Position numbers and translations under genes: made by a program
Shown here: positions 34,666 through 43,672 of the stretch, piece after piece
Numbering within the stretch: position 1 is the stretch's first letter
How the letters are laid out: every line of letters begins with the position of its first letter
Origin: Bradyrhizobium sp.
GTDB taxonomy: Bacteria > Pseudomonadota > Alphaproteobacteria > Rhizobiales > Xanthobacteraceae
Assembly: GCF_016219575.1 (NCBI RefSeq)
Contig: NZ_JACRMG010000020.1
Location: 62,001 to 126,000 of the forward strand
DNA length: 64,000 nt
Direction: 5' to 3'
Notes under the pieces: generated by a model
What the model was told of the DNA's origin: nothing
What the model saw: the letters and a program-made list of their open reading frames with translations, nothing else
Databases searched by the model: none

Positions 34666-35739
34666 ATGAGCGCCAAGCCAGTTCGCTGGGTGATGACGGG
34701 CACCGGCAAGCCTCTCGTCCCGGCCGAATTCGAACTCGCCATCCCTGCCGCCGACGAGGTGGTGGTCGAAATCGCCGGCTGCGGCGTCTGCCACACCGAT
34801 CTCGGCTATTATTATGACGGCGTGCGCACCAAGCACGCGCTGCCGCTGGCGCTCGGGCACGAAATCAGCGGCCGCGTCATCGAGGCCGGCGCGGACGCGC
34901 TCTGGTACATCGACAAGGCGGTGATCGTTCCCGCGGTGATCCCGTGCGGCAAATGTGACGCCTGTCGCCGCGGCAAGGCGACGATCTGCCCGAACCAGAA
35001 GATGCCGGGCAACGACATCCATGGCGGCTTCGCCACCCACATCACCGTTCCCGCGCACGGACTTTGCGTCGTCGATGAACGGCGCCTCGCAGCGGTCGGC
35101 ATCGAACTGGCCGATCTTTCCGTCATCGCCGACGCGGTGACCACGCCTTACCAGGCGGTCGTGCAGGCCGGCGTCAAGAAGGGCGACCTCGTCATCGTCA
35201 ACGGCGTTGGTGGCGTCGGCGGCTATGCCGCCCAGATCGCGGCTGCGCTCGGCGGCGTCGTCATCGCGCTCGACGTCAACGAGGACAAGCTCGCCGCCAT
35301 TGCCGGTCCCGGTATCGCGCTGACGCTCAATGCCAGGCAGATGACGCCGCGCGACATCAAGGCGACGATCCAGGAATTCGCGAAGCGGCACAACCTGCCG
35401 CAGACCGAGTGGATCATCTTCGAATGCTCCGGCACGCGCGCCGGCCAGGAAACTGCGTTCAGCCTGATCAATCACGGCGCGACGCTGGCCGTGGTCGGGT
35501 TCACGATGGACAAGGTGGAGATCCGGCTCTCCAACCTTATGGCGTTCCACGCGCGGGCGATCGGCAATTGGGGTTGCCCGCCCGACATGTATCCGGCGGC
35601 GCTCGAGCTCGTCATGGACGGCCGCGTCAAGGTCGGCCAGTTCGTCGAGAAGCATCCGCTCAAAGAGATCAATCAGGTGTTCGAGGCGGCTCATGCCGGC
35701 GCGCTGAAGCGCCGGGCCGTACTCGTTCCCGAACAGTGA
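34666..35739 (+). CDS. had: 6-hydroxycyclohex-1-ene-1-carbonyl-CoA dehydrogenase
   Basis: Zinc-dependent alcohol dehydrogenase that oxidises the hydroxy product of Dch to 6-oxocyclohex-1-ene-1-carbonyl-CoA with NAD. The 357-aa product has a catalytic-zinc motif GCGVCHTDLG and GHEISGRVIEAG, a structural-zinc group CGKCDACRRGKATIC and a Rossmann motif NGVGGVGGYAAQIA. YYYDGVRTKHALPLALGHE is typical of this branch. ATG 34666 has GGAGGAA seven nt upstream; the frame is open from 34552 but crosses the regulatory sites. It heads the had-oah-dch-bcrCBAD-fdx operon, which identifies it beyond the general family. Confidence 0.9.
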   Translation: MSAKPVRWVMTGTGKPLVPAEFELAIPAADEVVVEIAGCGVCHTDLGYYYDGVRTKHALPLALGHEISGRVIEAGADALWYIDKAVIVPAVIPCGKCDACRRGKATICPNQKMPGNDIHGGFATHITVPAHGLCVVDERRLAAVGIELADLSVIADAVTTPYQAVVQAGVKKGDLVIVNGVGGVGGYAAQIAAALGGVVIALDVNEDKLAAIAGPGIALTLNARQMTPRDIKATIQEFAKRHNLPQTEWIIFECSGTRAGQETAFSLINHGATLAVVGFTMDKVEIRLSNLMAFHARAIGNWGCPPDMYPAALELVMDGRVKVGQFVEKHPLKEINQVFEAAHAGALKRRAVLVPEQ

Positions 35740-35749
35740 GGACCAGCCC

Positions 35750-36895
35750 ATGACCGCCACTGCCGCCCGAGCCATCGCCCCGCGGGACAGCGAAGCCAAG
35801 GACCACAACCTCGTCTCCGACGCGGTGCGCGAAACCATTTCCAGGAGCGTGCATTACGAGAAGCGGCCGGTGAAGGGCATCGACGGCAAGCCGGTGCCCG
35901 GACTGTTCAACGCCTGGATCACGCTCGACAACCAGAACCAGTTCAACTCCTACACCACGGACATGGTGAAGGCGACGATCCTGGCGTTTCGCGCCGCGAG
36001 CGCCGCGCGCGATGTGGTGGCCGTGGTCTTCACCGGTGCCGGCGACAAGGCGTTCTGCACCGGCGGCAACACCAAGGAATATGCCGAGTACTACGCCGGC
36101 AATCCCCAGGAGTACCGGGGCTATATGCGGCTGTTCAACGACATGGTCTCGGCCATCATCGGTTGCGACAAGCCGGTGGTCTGCCGCGTCAACGGCATGC
36201 GGATCGGCGGCGGCCAGGAGATCGGCATGGCCTGCGATTTCTCGATAGCGCAGGACCTCGCCCGCTTCGGCCAGGCCGGACCCAAGCACGGCTCGGCGCC
36301 GATCGGCGGCGCGACCGACTTCCTTCCCTACATGATCGGCTGCGAGCAGGCGATGGTTTCCGGCCTGCTCTGCGAGCCGTTCTCGGCGCACAAGGCCTAT
36401 CGCCTCGGCATCGTCAGCGAGATCGTGCCCGCCCTGAAGGTCGACGGGAAGTTCGTCGCCAATCCCTCGGTCTGCACCGACCGGTTCCTCGACGAAAATG
36501 GCCGCATCATCCACGGCGAGTTCAAGACGGGTGCGGCAGCCGCCGAAGGGCAGGCTCTGCTGAAGCGCGGCACCGTCGATCTCAGCCTGCTCGACGAACG
36601 GGTCGAGGCGCTCTGCACCAAGCTTCTCTACACGTTCCCGGAATGCACCACCAAGACGGTCGAGGAACTGCGCAAGCCGAAGCTCAACGCCTGGAACGCC
36701 AACAAGGAGAATGCGCGCGACTGGCTGGCGCTGAATATGATGACCGAAGCGCGCGCCGGCTTCCGCGCCTTCAATGAAGGCACGCGCGAGACCGGCAGGG
36801 AGATCGATTTCGTGGCGCTGCGCCAGGCGCTCGCCGCCAATTCGCCCTGGACGAACGAACTGACCGAAAGCATCCAGCCGCGGGCGAGGGCATAG
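35750..36895 (+). CDS. oah: 6-oxocyclohex-1-ene-1-carbonyl-CoA hydrolase (Oah/BamA)
   Basis: Ring-opening hydrolase giving 3-hydroxypimelyl-CoA, a marker enzyme of anaerobic aromatic degradation. The 381-aa length and crotonase fold match. Motifs: VFTGAGDKAFCTGGNTKEYA, AIIGCDKPVVCRVNGMRIGG and ARFGQAGPKHGSAPIGGATD, all strongly typical of BamA/Oah. Start ATG 35750 lies 10 nt after had. This gene distinguishes the Thauera-type route from the cyclohexene route of Rhodopseudomonas palustris. Confidence 0.94.
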   Translation: MTATAARAIAPRDSEAKDHNLVSDAVRETISRSVHYEKRPVKGIDGKPVPGLFNAWITLDNQNQFNSYTTDMVKATILAFRAASAARDVVAVVFTGAGDKAFCTGGNTKEYAEYYAGNPQEYRGYMRLFNDMVSAIIGCDKPVVCRVNGMRIGGGQEIGMACDFSIAQDLARFGQAGPKHGSAPIGGATDFLPYMIGCEQAMVSGLLCEPFSAHKAYRLGIVSEIVPALKVDGKFVANPSVCTDRFLDENGRIIHGEFKTGAAAAEGQALLKRGTVDLSLLDERVEALCTKLLYTFPECTTKTVEELRKPKLNAWNANKENARDWLALNMMTEARAGFRAFNEGTRETGREIDFVALRQALAANSPWTNELTESIQPRARA

Positions 36896-36897
36896 AC

Positions 36898-37665
36898 GTG
36901 ACCGAGCCGCTGAAGATCTGGTCGGAGGCAGAAGGCCGCTTGCTGCGGCTGCGGCTCAGCCGGCCCAAGGCCAATCTCATCGACGCCGCGATGATCGCGG
37001 CGCTCGATGCGGCGTTGGCGCGCCACGGCGGCGACGGCCAGCTCGGCGCGGTGCTGCTCGACGCCGAAGGGCCGCATTTCAGCTTCGGCGCCAGCGTCGA
37101 GGAGCACATGCCCGGGCAATGCGCCGCGATGCTGGCCGGGCTGCACAGCCTGGTGCTGCGGATGATCGAATTCCCGGTGCCGCTGCTGGTTGCGGTACGC
37201 GGGCAATGCCTGGGCGGCGGGCTGGAAGTCGCGCTCGCCGGCCATCTGATGTTCGTGGCGCCCGATGCCGCGCTTGGTCAGCCCGAGATGAAGCTCGGCG
37301 TGTTCGCGCCGGCCGCGAGCTGCCTGTTGCCGGAACTGATCGGGCCGCTGCGCGCGCTCGATCTCCTGGCGTCCGGCCGCAGCATCACCGGCACCGAGGC
37401 CGCCGCAATGGGCATTGCCAACGAGGCGGCCGCCGATCCGGAGCGCACCGCACTCGCCTATTTCGAGGAGCATCTCGGGCCGAAGAGCGCGAGCTCGCTG
37501 CGCTACGCGGTCAAGGCCGCGCGGCTCGACTATGTCGCGCGCGTCAGGGACAAGCTCCGGACCGTTGAAGGGCTTTATCTCGACGAGTTGATGGCCACCC
37601 ACGATGCCGTGGCTGGTCTTGAGGCATTCATCGCAAAGAGGCCGCCGCAATGGCAACATCGCTGA
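36898..37665 (+). CDS. dch: Cyclohexa-1,5-dienecarbonyl-CoA hydratase
   Basis: Crotonase-family hydratase adding water to the dienoyl-CoA product of benzoyl-CoA reductase, 255 aa. Features: LSRPKANLIDAAMIAALDAA, FSFGASVEEHMPGQCAAML and QCLGGGLEVALAGHLMFVAP. The oxyanion-hole glycine regions are intact. The start is GTG 36898, 2 nt after oah. Its end overlaps bcrC by 16 nt, so translation is likely coupled. Confidence 0.9.
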   Translation: MTEPLKIWSEAEGRLLRLRLSRPKANLIDAAMIAALDAALARHGGDGQLGAVLLDAEGPHFSFGASVEEHMPGQCAAMLAGLHSLVLRMIEFPVPLLVAVRGQCLGGGLEVALAGHLMFVAPDAALGQPEMKLGVFAPAASCLLPELIGPLRALDLLASGRSITGTEAAAMGIANEAAADPERTALAYFEEHLGPKSASSLRYAVKAARLDYVARVRDKLRTVEGLYLDELMATHDAVAGLEAFIAKRPPQWQHR

Positions 37666-38837
37666 ACCCACAGGCTACGGCCGACATCGTCGCCCGCGCC
37701 AACGCGCTGTTCGAGGATCTCTCCTTCGGCACGGCCCGCGCATGGAAGGAGGCCGTTCCCGGCCGCAAGGTGGTCGGCTACATGCCGATCTACGTGCCGC
37801 GCGAGCTGATTCATGCCGCGGACATGCTGCCGCTCGGCATTGTCGGCGGCGGCGACCAGCTCGAGGTGATCCACGGCGACGCCTATTACCAGAGCTACAT
37901 TTGCCGGATCCCGCGCTCGACCATCGAGCTCGGCGTGTCGGGCCGGCTGGATTTCGTCGACGGCATGCTGTTCCCGTCGATCTGCGACGTGATCCGCAAT
38001 CTGTCGGGCATGTGGAAGCTGATGTTTCCGAAAGTGTATTCGCGGTACTTCGACGTGCCGCAGAACTACCGTGACGACATCGGCGGCAATTTCTACATCA
38101 ATGAGCTGGCCGAGCTCAGGCACGATCTCGGCGAGCTCCGCGGCAAGCCGATCACCGACGACGAGCTGCGCAGTTCGATCGCGGTCTATAACGACAATCG
38201 CAGGCTGATCCGCGAGCTCTACGCGCTGCGTGCCGAGCGGCCCTGGCAGGCGCCGGCCGCCGAGGTCTATCTGATGGTGCGCGCCGGCCTCCTGCTTCCG
38301 GTCGAGGAGCATAGCGCCCTGCTGCGCCACTATCTTGCCGCCGCGCGGGCGGAGGAGCGGCCGATGCGCGACAATTGCCGCGTCGTGCTCACCGGCATGT
38401 TCTGCGAGCAGCCGCCGCTCAATCTCATCAAGTCGCTGGAGCTGTCCGGCTGCTACGTGGTGGACGACGATCTCTTGCTGGTCACCCGCTGGCTGACCGG
38501 CGATGTCGAGATCGAGGGCGACCCGCTGCGCAACCTTTCCAGCGCCTTCCTGCACCATTCCGAATCGACGGCGGCCAAGTATGAGCCGAACCAGAAGGAG
38601 AAGGGGCAGCATCTCGTTCGCGCGGTCAAGCGCACCGCGGCGGAAGGCGTGATCTTCGCGGCCCCGAGCTTCTGCGATCCCGCGCTGCTCGAACGGCCGA
38701 TGCTGCAGCACGTGCTCAAGGAAGCCGGCATTCCCTACATCGCGTTCAAGTACGCCGAGAACTCCGGCCAGATGCAGCCGATCAGGGAGCAGGCCGGCAC
38801 ATTCGCAGATTCGATCAAACTATGGAGCGCAGCATGA
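37650..38837 (+). CDS. bcrC: Benzoyl-CoA reductase subunit C (BcrC/BadD)
   Basis: One of two substrate-reducing subunits of class I, ATP-dependent benzoyl-CoA reductase. The 395-aa product belongs to the 2-hydroxyglutaryl-CoA dehydratase-D-like family. Cysteines that may bind clusters lie in SYICRIPRSTIELG, FPSICDVIRNLSG and LTGMFCEQPPLN, and the core has GYMPIYVPRELIHAADMLPL. Start ATG 37650 has AGAGG nine nt upstream and overlaps dch. The product functions in the cytoplasm as a heterotetramer with BcrB, BcrA and BcrD. Confidence 0.94.
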   Translation: MATSLNPQATADIVARANALFEDLSFGTARAWKEAVPGRKVVGYMPIYVPRELIHAADMLPLGIVGGGDQLEVIHGDAYYQSYICRIPRSTIELGVSGRLDFVDGMLFPSICDVIRNLSGMWKLMFPKVYSRYFDVPQNYRDDIGGNFYINELAELRHDLGELRGKPITDDELRSSIAVYNDNRRLIRELYALRAERPWQAPAAEVYLMVRAGLLLPVEEHSALLRHYLAAARAEERPMRDNCRVVLTGMFCEQPPLNLIKSLELSGCYVVDDDLLLVTRWLTGDVEIEGDPLRNLSSAFLHHSESTAAKYEPNQKEKGQHLVRAVKRTAAEGVIFAAPSFCDPALLERPMLQHVLKEAGIPYIAFKYAENSGQMQPIREQAGTFADSIKLWSAA

Positions 38838-40162
38838 CGACGGTGAAGGTGGCGACGCCGAAGGCGGCGGCAAGAGCGCCGGCAAAGGAGGTGATCAAGG
38901 ACGCCTCCATGCTGAAGCAGAAGGAGATGATGGCTGCGCATTACGATCGCCTGACCAGCGCGCCGGAGACCGGCGCCAAGGTGGCGGCAACCTTCGTCCC
39001 CGGCAATCTCAACGAACTGGTCATGTGCTTCGACCTGCTGAACAACCTGCCGGAGGTCAACGCCATTCAGAACGGCCTGCGCCGCGTCAGCGGCAGCTAC
39101 GTGCTGGAGGCGGAGAAGATCGGTCATTCCGAGGACGTCTGTACCTATGTGAAGTCCGACATCGGGATGATGGCCAAGGGCAACATCGCGCCCAACGGCA
39201 AGAAGTTTCCCAATCCGGACGTACTGCTGCTCTCCTATACCGGCTGCTTCACTTTCATGAAGTGGTTCGAGCTGCTGCGCGAGCAGTACAAGTGCGAAAC
39301 CATCATGCTGCACACGCCCTATATGGGCGACGGCAAGATCACCAAGGGCATGATCGACTACATGGTGAAGCAGCTCCGCGAGGAGGTGATTCCGACGCTC
39401 GAACGCGTCTCCGGCGTCAAGTTCGATATCGACCGGCTGCGCGAGAACCTGAAGAGATCCAGCAAGGCCGAGGACGATCTGGTGCGCGTGCTGCAGAGCG
39501 CCAAGGCCAAGCCGTCGCCGATCGACGCCTATTTCGGCGGCATCTACTACATCGGGCCGATCTTCGGCGCATTCCGCGGCACCCAGGATGCGATCGACTA
39601 TTACCGCTTCCTGCGCGAGGAAGTCGAGGACCGCCTCGCCAAGGGTCAGGGCCCGGTCACGCCCGATGGCGACATGGGCAAGGAGAAGTACCGGCTCGTC
39701 GTCGAAGGACCGCCCAACTACACCAGCTTCCGCCAGTTCTGGAAGATGTTCTACGACGAAGGCGCGGTCGTCGTTGCCTCCAGTTACACCAAGGTCGGCG
39801 GCGTCTACGATTTCGGCTTCCGCCACGACCCGAGCAAGCCGCTGGAGACGCTGGCCGAATACTGCCTCGGCGTTTACACCAACCGAAGCCTGCCGATGCG
39901 TATCGACATGCTGGTGAACTACATCAACGAATACGAGGCGGACGGGCTTCTGATCAACTCGATCAAGAGCTGCAACAGCTTCTCGGCGGGGCAGCTCCTG
40001 ATGATGCGCGAGGTCGAGAAGCGCACCGGCAAGCCGGCGGCGTTCGTCGAATCCGACCTGGTGGATCCCCGCTACTTCTCGGCGGCGAACATCAAGAACC
40101 GCTTGGAGAGCTACTTCCAGATGATCGACCAGAAGCGTTCAGGCGCCAACGCGGCGGCTTGA
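38834..40162 (+). CDS. bcrB: Benzoyl-CoA reductase subunit B (BcrB/BadE)
   Basis: Second substrate-reducing subunit, 442 aa, same family as BcrC. Recognisable segments: LVMCFDLLNNLPEVNAIQN, GHSEDVCTYVKSDIGMMAKG, LLSYTGCFTFMKWFELL and INSIKSCNSFSAGQLLMMRE; the cysteines are candidate cluster ligands. ATG 38834 overlaps the bcrC stop by 4 nt and has GGAG six nt upstream. An ATG at 38822 is in frame but less well placed. The Ala/Lys-rich first ~25 residues are probably disordered. Confidence 0.94.
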   Translation: MTTVKVATPKAAARAPAKEVIKDASMLKQKEMMAAHYDRLTSAPETGAKVAATFVPGNLNELVMCFDLLNNLPEVNAIQNGLRRVSGSYVLEAEKIGHSEDVCTYVKSDIGMMAKGNIAPNGKKFPNPDVLLLSYTGCFTFMKWFELLREQYKCETIMLHTPYMGDGKITKGMIDYMVKQLREEVIPTLERVSGVKFDIDRLRENLKRSSKAEDDLVRVLQSAKAKPSPIDAYFGGIYYIGPIFGAFRGTQDAIDYYRFLREEVEDRLAKGQGPVTPDGDMGKEKYRLVVEGPPNYTSFRQFWKMFYDEGAVVVASSYTKVGGVYDFGFRHDPSKPLETLAEYCLGVYTNRSLPMRIDMLVNYINEYEADGLLINSIKSCNSFSAGQLLMMREVEKRTGKPAAFVESDLVDPRYFSAANIKNRLESYFQMIDQKRSGANAAA

Positions 40163-40172
40163 GGAGGAATGC

Positions 40173-41504
40173 ATGAAGACGTTCGTCGGCATCGATCTTG
40201 GTTCGACAACGACCAAGGCCGTCCTCCTCGATGAGGACCGCAATCCCATCGGCCACGGCATCACCAATTCGCGCTCCAACTACGCTACCGCAGCGCGGGT
40301 GGCGAGCCAGGAGGCGCGCGTCGACGGGCAATTCACGCTGTTCCGGCGGGCGCTTGGCGACGCCAACGGCGTGATCGAGCTCGACAGCTTCCTCGGTTCG
40401 CTGGAGCGGGCCTTTCGGCTCGAACAGTTCCTCGAGCAGCTCGACGACCTCGAGCAGACCTGCATCGGCCAGATCCAGGGCGAGCGCTTCGCCAAGGTCG
40501 GGTCCGGCGTCAAGAGCTCGCTCGGCGAAGTGTTCCAGCGGCTGCGCAAGGAGGCGCCGGAACTATACGCGCCCGGCGCCAAGCGCAAGTCGGATTTCTT
40601 CCGCGATATCGCGGGATCGCGCTACCACAACCACGCCGAGGAGGTGGCCCGCGAGGCGGGCCTTCCCTACGACCTGCTGCTCAACGTCTACGACAAGTCG
40701 ATCATCGAGGTCGAGAACCGGCCTCCCGCGGGCGAGCTCAGCGAAAAATTCCGCCGCGCGCTCGGGCGCGTGCTGCAGAGCGAGCCTTCGGTCAAATCGG
40801 CGGCGGCCGACATCCAGAAGATGATCGAAAAGGCGCTCGCGGTCGAGCTGGAGGAAACTTATCTCGTCGGCACCGGCTATGGCCGCGTGACGCTGCCGTT
40901 CTCCAAGGAGCACATCCGCTCGGAAATCCTGTGCCACGGCCTCGGCGCCCATCTGATGTATCCGAAGACGCGCACTGTTCTCGACATCGGCGGCCAGGAC
41001 ACCAAGGGCATTCAGATCGACACGGCGGGCATCGTCGAGAATTTCCAGATGAATGACCGTTGCGCGGCCGGATGCGGCCGCTATCTCGGCTATATCGCCG
41101 ACGAGATGAACATGGGCCTGCACGAGCTGGGCCCGATGGCGATGCAGTCGGACAAGCCAGCACGCATCAACTCGACCTGCACGGTGTTCGCCGGCGCCGA
41201 ACTGCGCGACCGGCTGTCGCTCGGCGAGAAGCGCGAGGACATCCTGGCCGGATTGCACCGGGCCATCATCCTGCGCGCGATCTCGATCATTTCGCGTTCG
41301 GGCGGCATCACCAACGAATTCACCTTCACCGGCGGGGTCGCCAAGAACGAGGCCGCGGTGCGCGAGTTGCGCAAGGTGATCAAGGAGAACTACGGCGACG
41401 TCGTCATCAACATCAATCCGGACTCGATCTATACCGGCGCGCTCGGCGCGGCGGAGTTCGCGCGCCGGGCACATTTCGGCCAGGCGGACGGGAGCGAGCA
41501 ATGA
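40173..41504 (+). CDS. bcrA: Benzoyl-CoA reductase ATPase subunit A (BcrA/BadF)
   Basis: ATP-hydrolysing electron-activating subunit of the ASKHA/BcrAD-BadFG family, 443 aa. Phosphate loops GIDLGSTTTKAVLLDED and DIGGQDTKGIQID are clear. The cluster-binding loop reads NDRCAAGCGRYLGYIADEMN with a second conserved Cys in INSTCTVFAGAELRD, and TGGVAKNEAAV completes the fold. An insertion between the first two loops gives BcrA its larger size relative to BcrD. An AGGAGGAATGC leader precedes the ATG. Confidence 0.95.
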   Translation: MKTFVGIDLGSTTTKAVLLDEDRNPIGHGITNSRSNYATAARVASQEARVDGQFTLFRRALGDANGVIELDSFLGSLERAFRLEQFLEQLDDLEQTCIGQIQGERFAKVGSGVKSSLGEVFQRLRKEAPELYAPGAKRKSDFFRDIAGSRYHNHAEEVAREAGLPYDLLLNVYDKSIIEVENRPPAGELSEKFRRALGRVLQSEPSVKSAAADIQKMIEKALAVELEETYLVGTGYGRVTLPFSKEHIRSEILCHGLGAHLMYPKTRTVLDIGGQDTKGIQIDTAGIVENFQMNDRCAAGCGRYLGYIADEMNMGLHELGPMAMQSDKPARINSTCTVFAGAELRDRLSLGEKREDILAGLHRAIILRAISIISRSGGITNEFTFTGGVAKNEAAVRELRKVIKENYGDVVININPDSIYTGALGAAEFARRAHFGQADGSEQ

Positions 41505-42346
41505 CCATCGCGGCGGGGATCGATATCGGCACCAGCACCATCAAGGCGACCCTGTTCAAGGTCGAGAACGGGGAGGAGACCTGGCTGTCGCGCTACATCA
41601 TGCGCATCCGCCAGCGCGACCCGCTGGAGCTGGCGCGCGTCGCCTATGATGCCGTGCTGGCAGACGCGAACATGCGCCCCGAGGACGTCGATTACGTCGC
41701 GACCACGGGCGAGGGAGAGAGCGTGCCGTTTCACACCGGCCACTTCTACTCGATGACGACCCACGCGCGCGGCGCCATCTATCTCAATCCGGACTCGCGG
41801 GCCGCGCTCGACATCGGCGCGCTGCACGGCCGTGCGATCCTGATCGACGAGCGCGGCAAGGTCTTGAGCTACAAGATGACGAGCCAGTGCGCATCGGGTT
41901 CGGGACAGTTCCTGGAGAACATCGCCCGCTATCTCGGCATTGCGCAGGAAGAGATCGGATCGCTGTCCTGCCAGGGCGAGACGCCTGAAGTGGTCAGCAG
42001 CATTTGCGCCGTGCTGGCGGAGACCGACGTGATCAACATGGTGTCGCGCGGAATCTCGACGCCCAACATTTTGAAGGGCATCCATCTTTCGATGGCGGCG
42101 CGGCTGACGAAGCTGCTGAAGTCGATCGGTGCGCGCGAGGGCGCCGTCATGGTGACCGGAGGTCTCGCGCTCGACAGCGGGCTGATTGCCGCGATCGAGG
42201 AGGATCTCTCGCACATCAAGGACATGAAGATCGCCGTGCGCAGCCATGACGATTCGATCTATGCCGGCGCGATCGGGGCCGCTCTCTGGGGGGCTTTCCG
42301 CTTCGAGAAGCTCGCGGCGGCCAACCGCGTGTCCAGGGCCGCATGA
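41501..42346 (+). CDS. bcrD: Benzoyl-CoA reductase ATPase subunit D (BcrD/BadG)
   Basis: Second ASKHA ATPase subunit, 281 aa; the [4Fe-4S] cluster sits at its interface with BcrA. Motifs: GIDIGTSTIKATLFK, DIGALHGRAILIDERG, TSQCASGSGQFLENIARYLG, SSICAVLAETDVINMVSRG and VTGGLALDSGL. ATG 41501 overlaps the bcrA stop by 4 nt. Length matches known BcrD proteins. Two ATP are spent per electron pair to drive ring reduction. Confidence 0.95.
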   Translation: MTIAAGIDIGTSTIKATLFKVENGEETWLSRYIMRIRQRDPLELARVAYDAVLADANMRPEDVDYVATTGEGESVPFHTGHFYSMTTHARGAIYLNPDSRAALDIGALHGRAILIDERGKVLSYKMTSQCASGSGQFLENIARYLGIAQEEIGSLSCQGETPEVVSSICAVLAETDVINMVSRGISTPNILKGIHLSMAARLTKLLKSIGAREGAVMVTGGLALDSGLIAAIEEDLSHIKDMKIAVRSHDDSIYAGAIGAALWGAFRFEKLAAANRVSRAA

Positions 42347-42364
42347 GGATAGGGAGAAATTGCC

Positions 42365-42610
42365 ATGGCGCTGATGATCAATGAAGCCTGCACGGCCTGT
42401 GATGCCTGCGAGCCCGTGTGCCCGAACCAGGCGATCTCCACCGGCGATCCGATCTACGTGATCGATCCCCTGAAATGCACCGAATGCGTCGGTGCCGAGG
42501 ACGAGCCGCAATGCAAGCTGGTTTGTCCTGCGGACTGCATCCTGCCCAACCCGGACTGGGAAGAATCGCAGGACGATCTGCTGCTCAAATACCAGCAGCT
42601 GCACAGCTGA
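42365..42610 (+). CDS. fdx: 2[4Fe-4S] ferredoxin, electron donor to benzoyl-CoA reductase
   Basis: Small low-potential ferredoxin of 81 aa. It has two cluster motifs, CTACDACEPVCP and CTECVGAEDEPQCKLVCP; the second has the longer CxxC-x8-CxxxC insertion and a C-terminal helix, as in Allochromatium-type ferredoxins. The gene directly follows bcrD (18 nt), as in Thauera and Rhodopseudomonas clusters. It would shuttle electrons from KorAB to BcrABCD. Confidence 0.93.
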   Translation: MALMINEACTACDACEPVCPNQAISTGDPIYVIDPLKCTECVGAEDEPQCKLVCPADCILPNPDWEESQDDLLLKYQQLHS

Positions 42611-42659
42611 TGTCTGCCGGCCCCGGCGGGCCGGATCGCGTCCGAACAGAGGATCCCTG

Positions 42660-43163
42660 ATGAGCTTCACCAACCGGATCAGCCAGGCCCTGCATGACGA
42701 GCATGGAGCGACGGTCGCGCTGATGGAGCGGGTCGAGCAGATGCTGGCGCGCGGGCGCCGCGGCGGTCCTCCGGACAAGGCCGACGGCAATGTCGCGCGC
42801 CTGCTGTCCGATCTCTCGAGCGGCGTGGAGGCGGAGATCGAGCGCCACTTCGCGTTCGAGGAGAATCACATCTTCGCCTATCTCGAAGCCATGGGCGATG
42901 CCGGAATCGGCGAGCACCTGACCCGCGAGCATGAGGCGATGCGGCCTATCGGTGCTCGTGTCGCCGCGATTGCGCGTGCAGCCGCGAGCAACGGCTTCAC
43001 GCCCGCCGAGTGGGAGGAATTCATGCGCCTGGCCCAGGACCTCAGTGATCGCATGCTCGCCCACGTCCAGAAGGAAGAAATGGCGTTGTTGCCGGTGATC
43101 GAGGAAAACATGGATCCCGAAACCGAGGCCCGGCTCTATCAGGAATACGTCGAACATGCATGA
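42660..43163 (+). CDS. Hemerythrin HHE-domain protein
   Basis: Predicted cytoplasmic di-iron four-helix protein of 167 aa. Iron-ligand-like residues lie in QALHDEHGATVALMERVEQ, IERHFAFEENHIFAYLEA, HLTREHEAMR and AHVQKEEMALLPVIEENM. Proteins of this family sense or bind oxygen or NO, or repair damaged Fe-S clusters. ATG 42660 has AGAGGA seven nt upstream. It follows the ferredoxin gene by 49 nt and probably shares its transcript. A second, shorter hemerythrin is at 53914. Confidence 0.82.
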   Translation: MSFTNRISQALHDEHGATVALMERVEQMLARGRRGGPPDKADGNVARLLSDLSSGVEAEIERHFAFEENHIFAYLEAMGDAGIGEHLTREHEAMRPIGARVAAIARAAASNGFTPAEWEEFMRLAQDLSDRMLAHVQKEEMALLPVIEENMDPETEARLYQEYVEHA

Positions 43164-43170
43164 GGTCCCC

Positions 43171-43656
43171 ATGAGCGATACCGCAGTCAATATGGCGACC
43201 CGCCGGTTGCGTCCGGCCGATCTCGAGCAGGTCATTGCCATCGATTCCGGCCATTTCGGTGCACCGCGCCGCGCCTTCTTCGAGAAGCGGTTGGCCAACG
43301 CCAGGGAGCATCCGGAGGATTACGTCCAGGTCGGCATCGATCGCAACGGCATCCTGATTGGCTTTGCGTTCGTTCGCATTCTGCGCGGCGAATTCGGTCG
43401 CGAAGCTGCGATTGCCACGCTCGATGCCATCGGGGTCATGACCAGCAATCGCGAGCAAGGCGTCGGTCATGCCCTGATGGACGGCCTCACCGGCGCCCTG
43501 CGCAAGGCGGGCGTCCGGTCGCTGCAGTCGCAGGCCGGCTGGAGCGACCATGCCCTGCTGCGGTTCTTCGATGCCTGCGGCTTCAGCCTGGCGCCGCGCC
43601 TGGTGCTGGAACGGTCCGCCGTGACGCCGCTGCCCGAACCCGTCGATAGCGAGTGA
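43171..43656 (+). CDS. GNAT-family N-acetyltransferase (first of a tandem pair)
   Basis: GNAT fold acetyltransferase, 161 aa. The N-terminal RRLRPADLEQVIAIDSGHFG, the core strand ATLDAIGV and the acetyl-CoA loop REQGVGHALMDGL are clear; the C-terminal strand has FFDACGFSLAPRLVLERS. ATG 43171 has GAGG upstream; an ATG at 43156 overlaps the hemerythrin gene. A GNAT protein, BadL, is encoded in the R. palustris benzoate cluster, so one of the three GNATs here may be its counterpart. The acceptor substrate is unknown. Confidence 0.8.
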   Translation: MSDTAVNMATRRLRPADLEQVIAIDSGHFGAPRRAFFEKRLANAREHPEDYVQVGIDRNGILIGFAFVRILRGEFGREAAIATLDAIGVMTSNREQGVGHALMDGLTGALRKAGVRSLQSQAGWSDHALLRFFDACGFSLAPRLVLERSAVTPLPEPVDSE

Positions 43657-43672
43657 AGACAAGACTGGATGG

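Noticed and set aside
38822..38833. Earlier ATG for bcrB
   Set aside because: The ATG at 38834 overlaps the bcrC stop in the usual coupled way and has GGAG at proper spacing; the earlier one does not.
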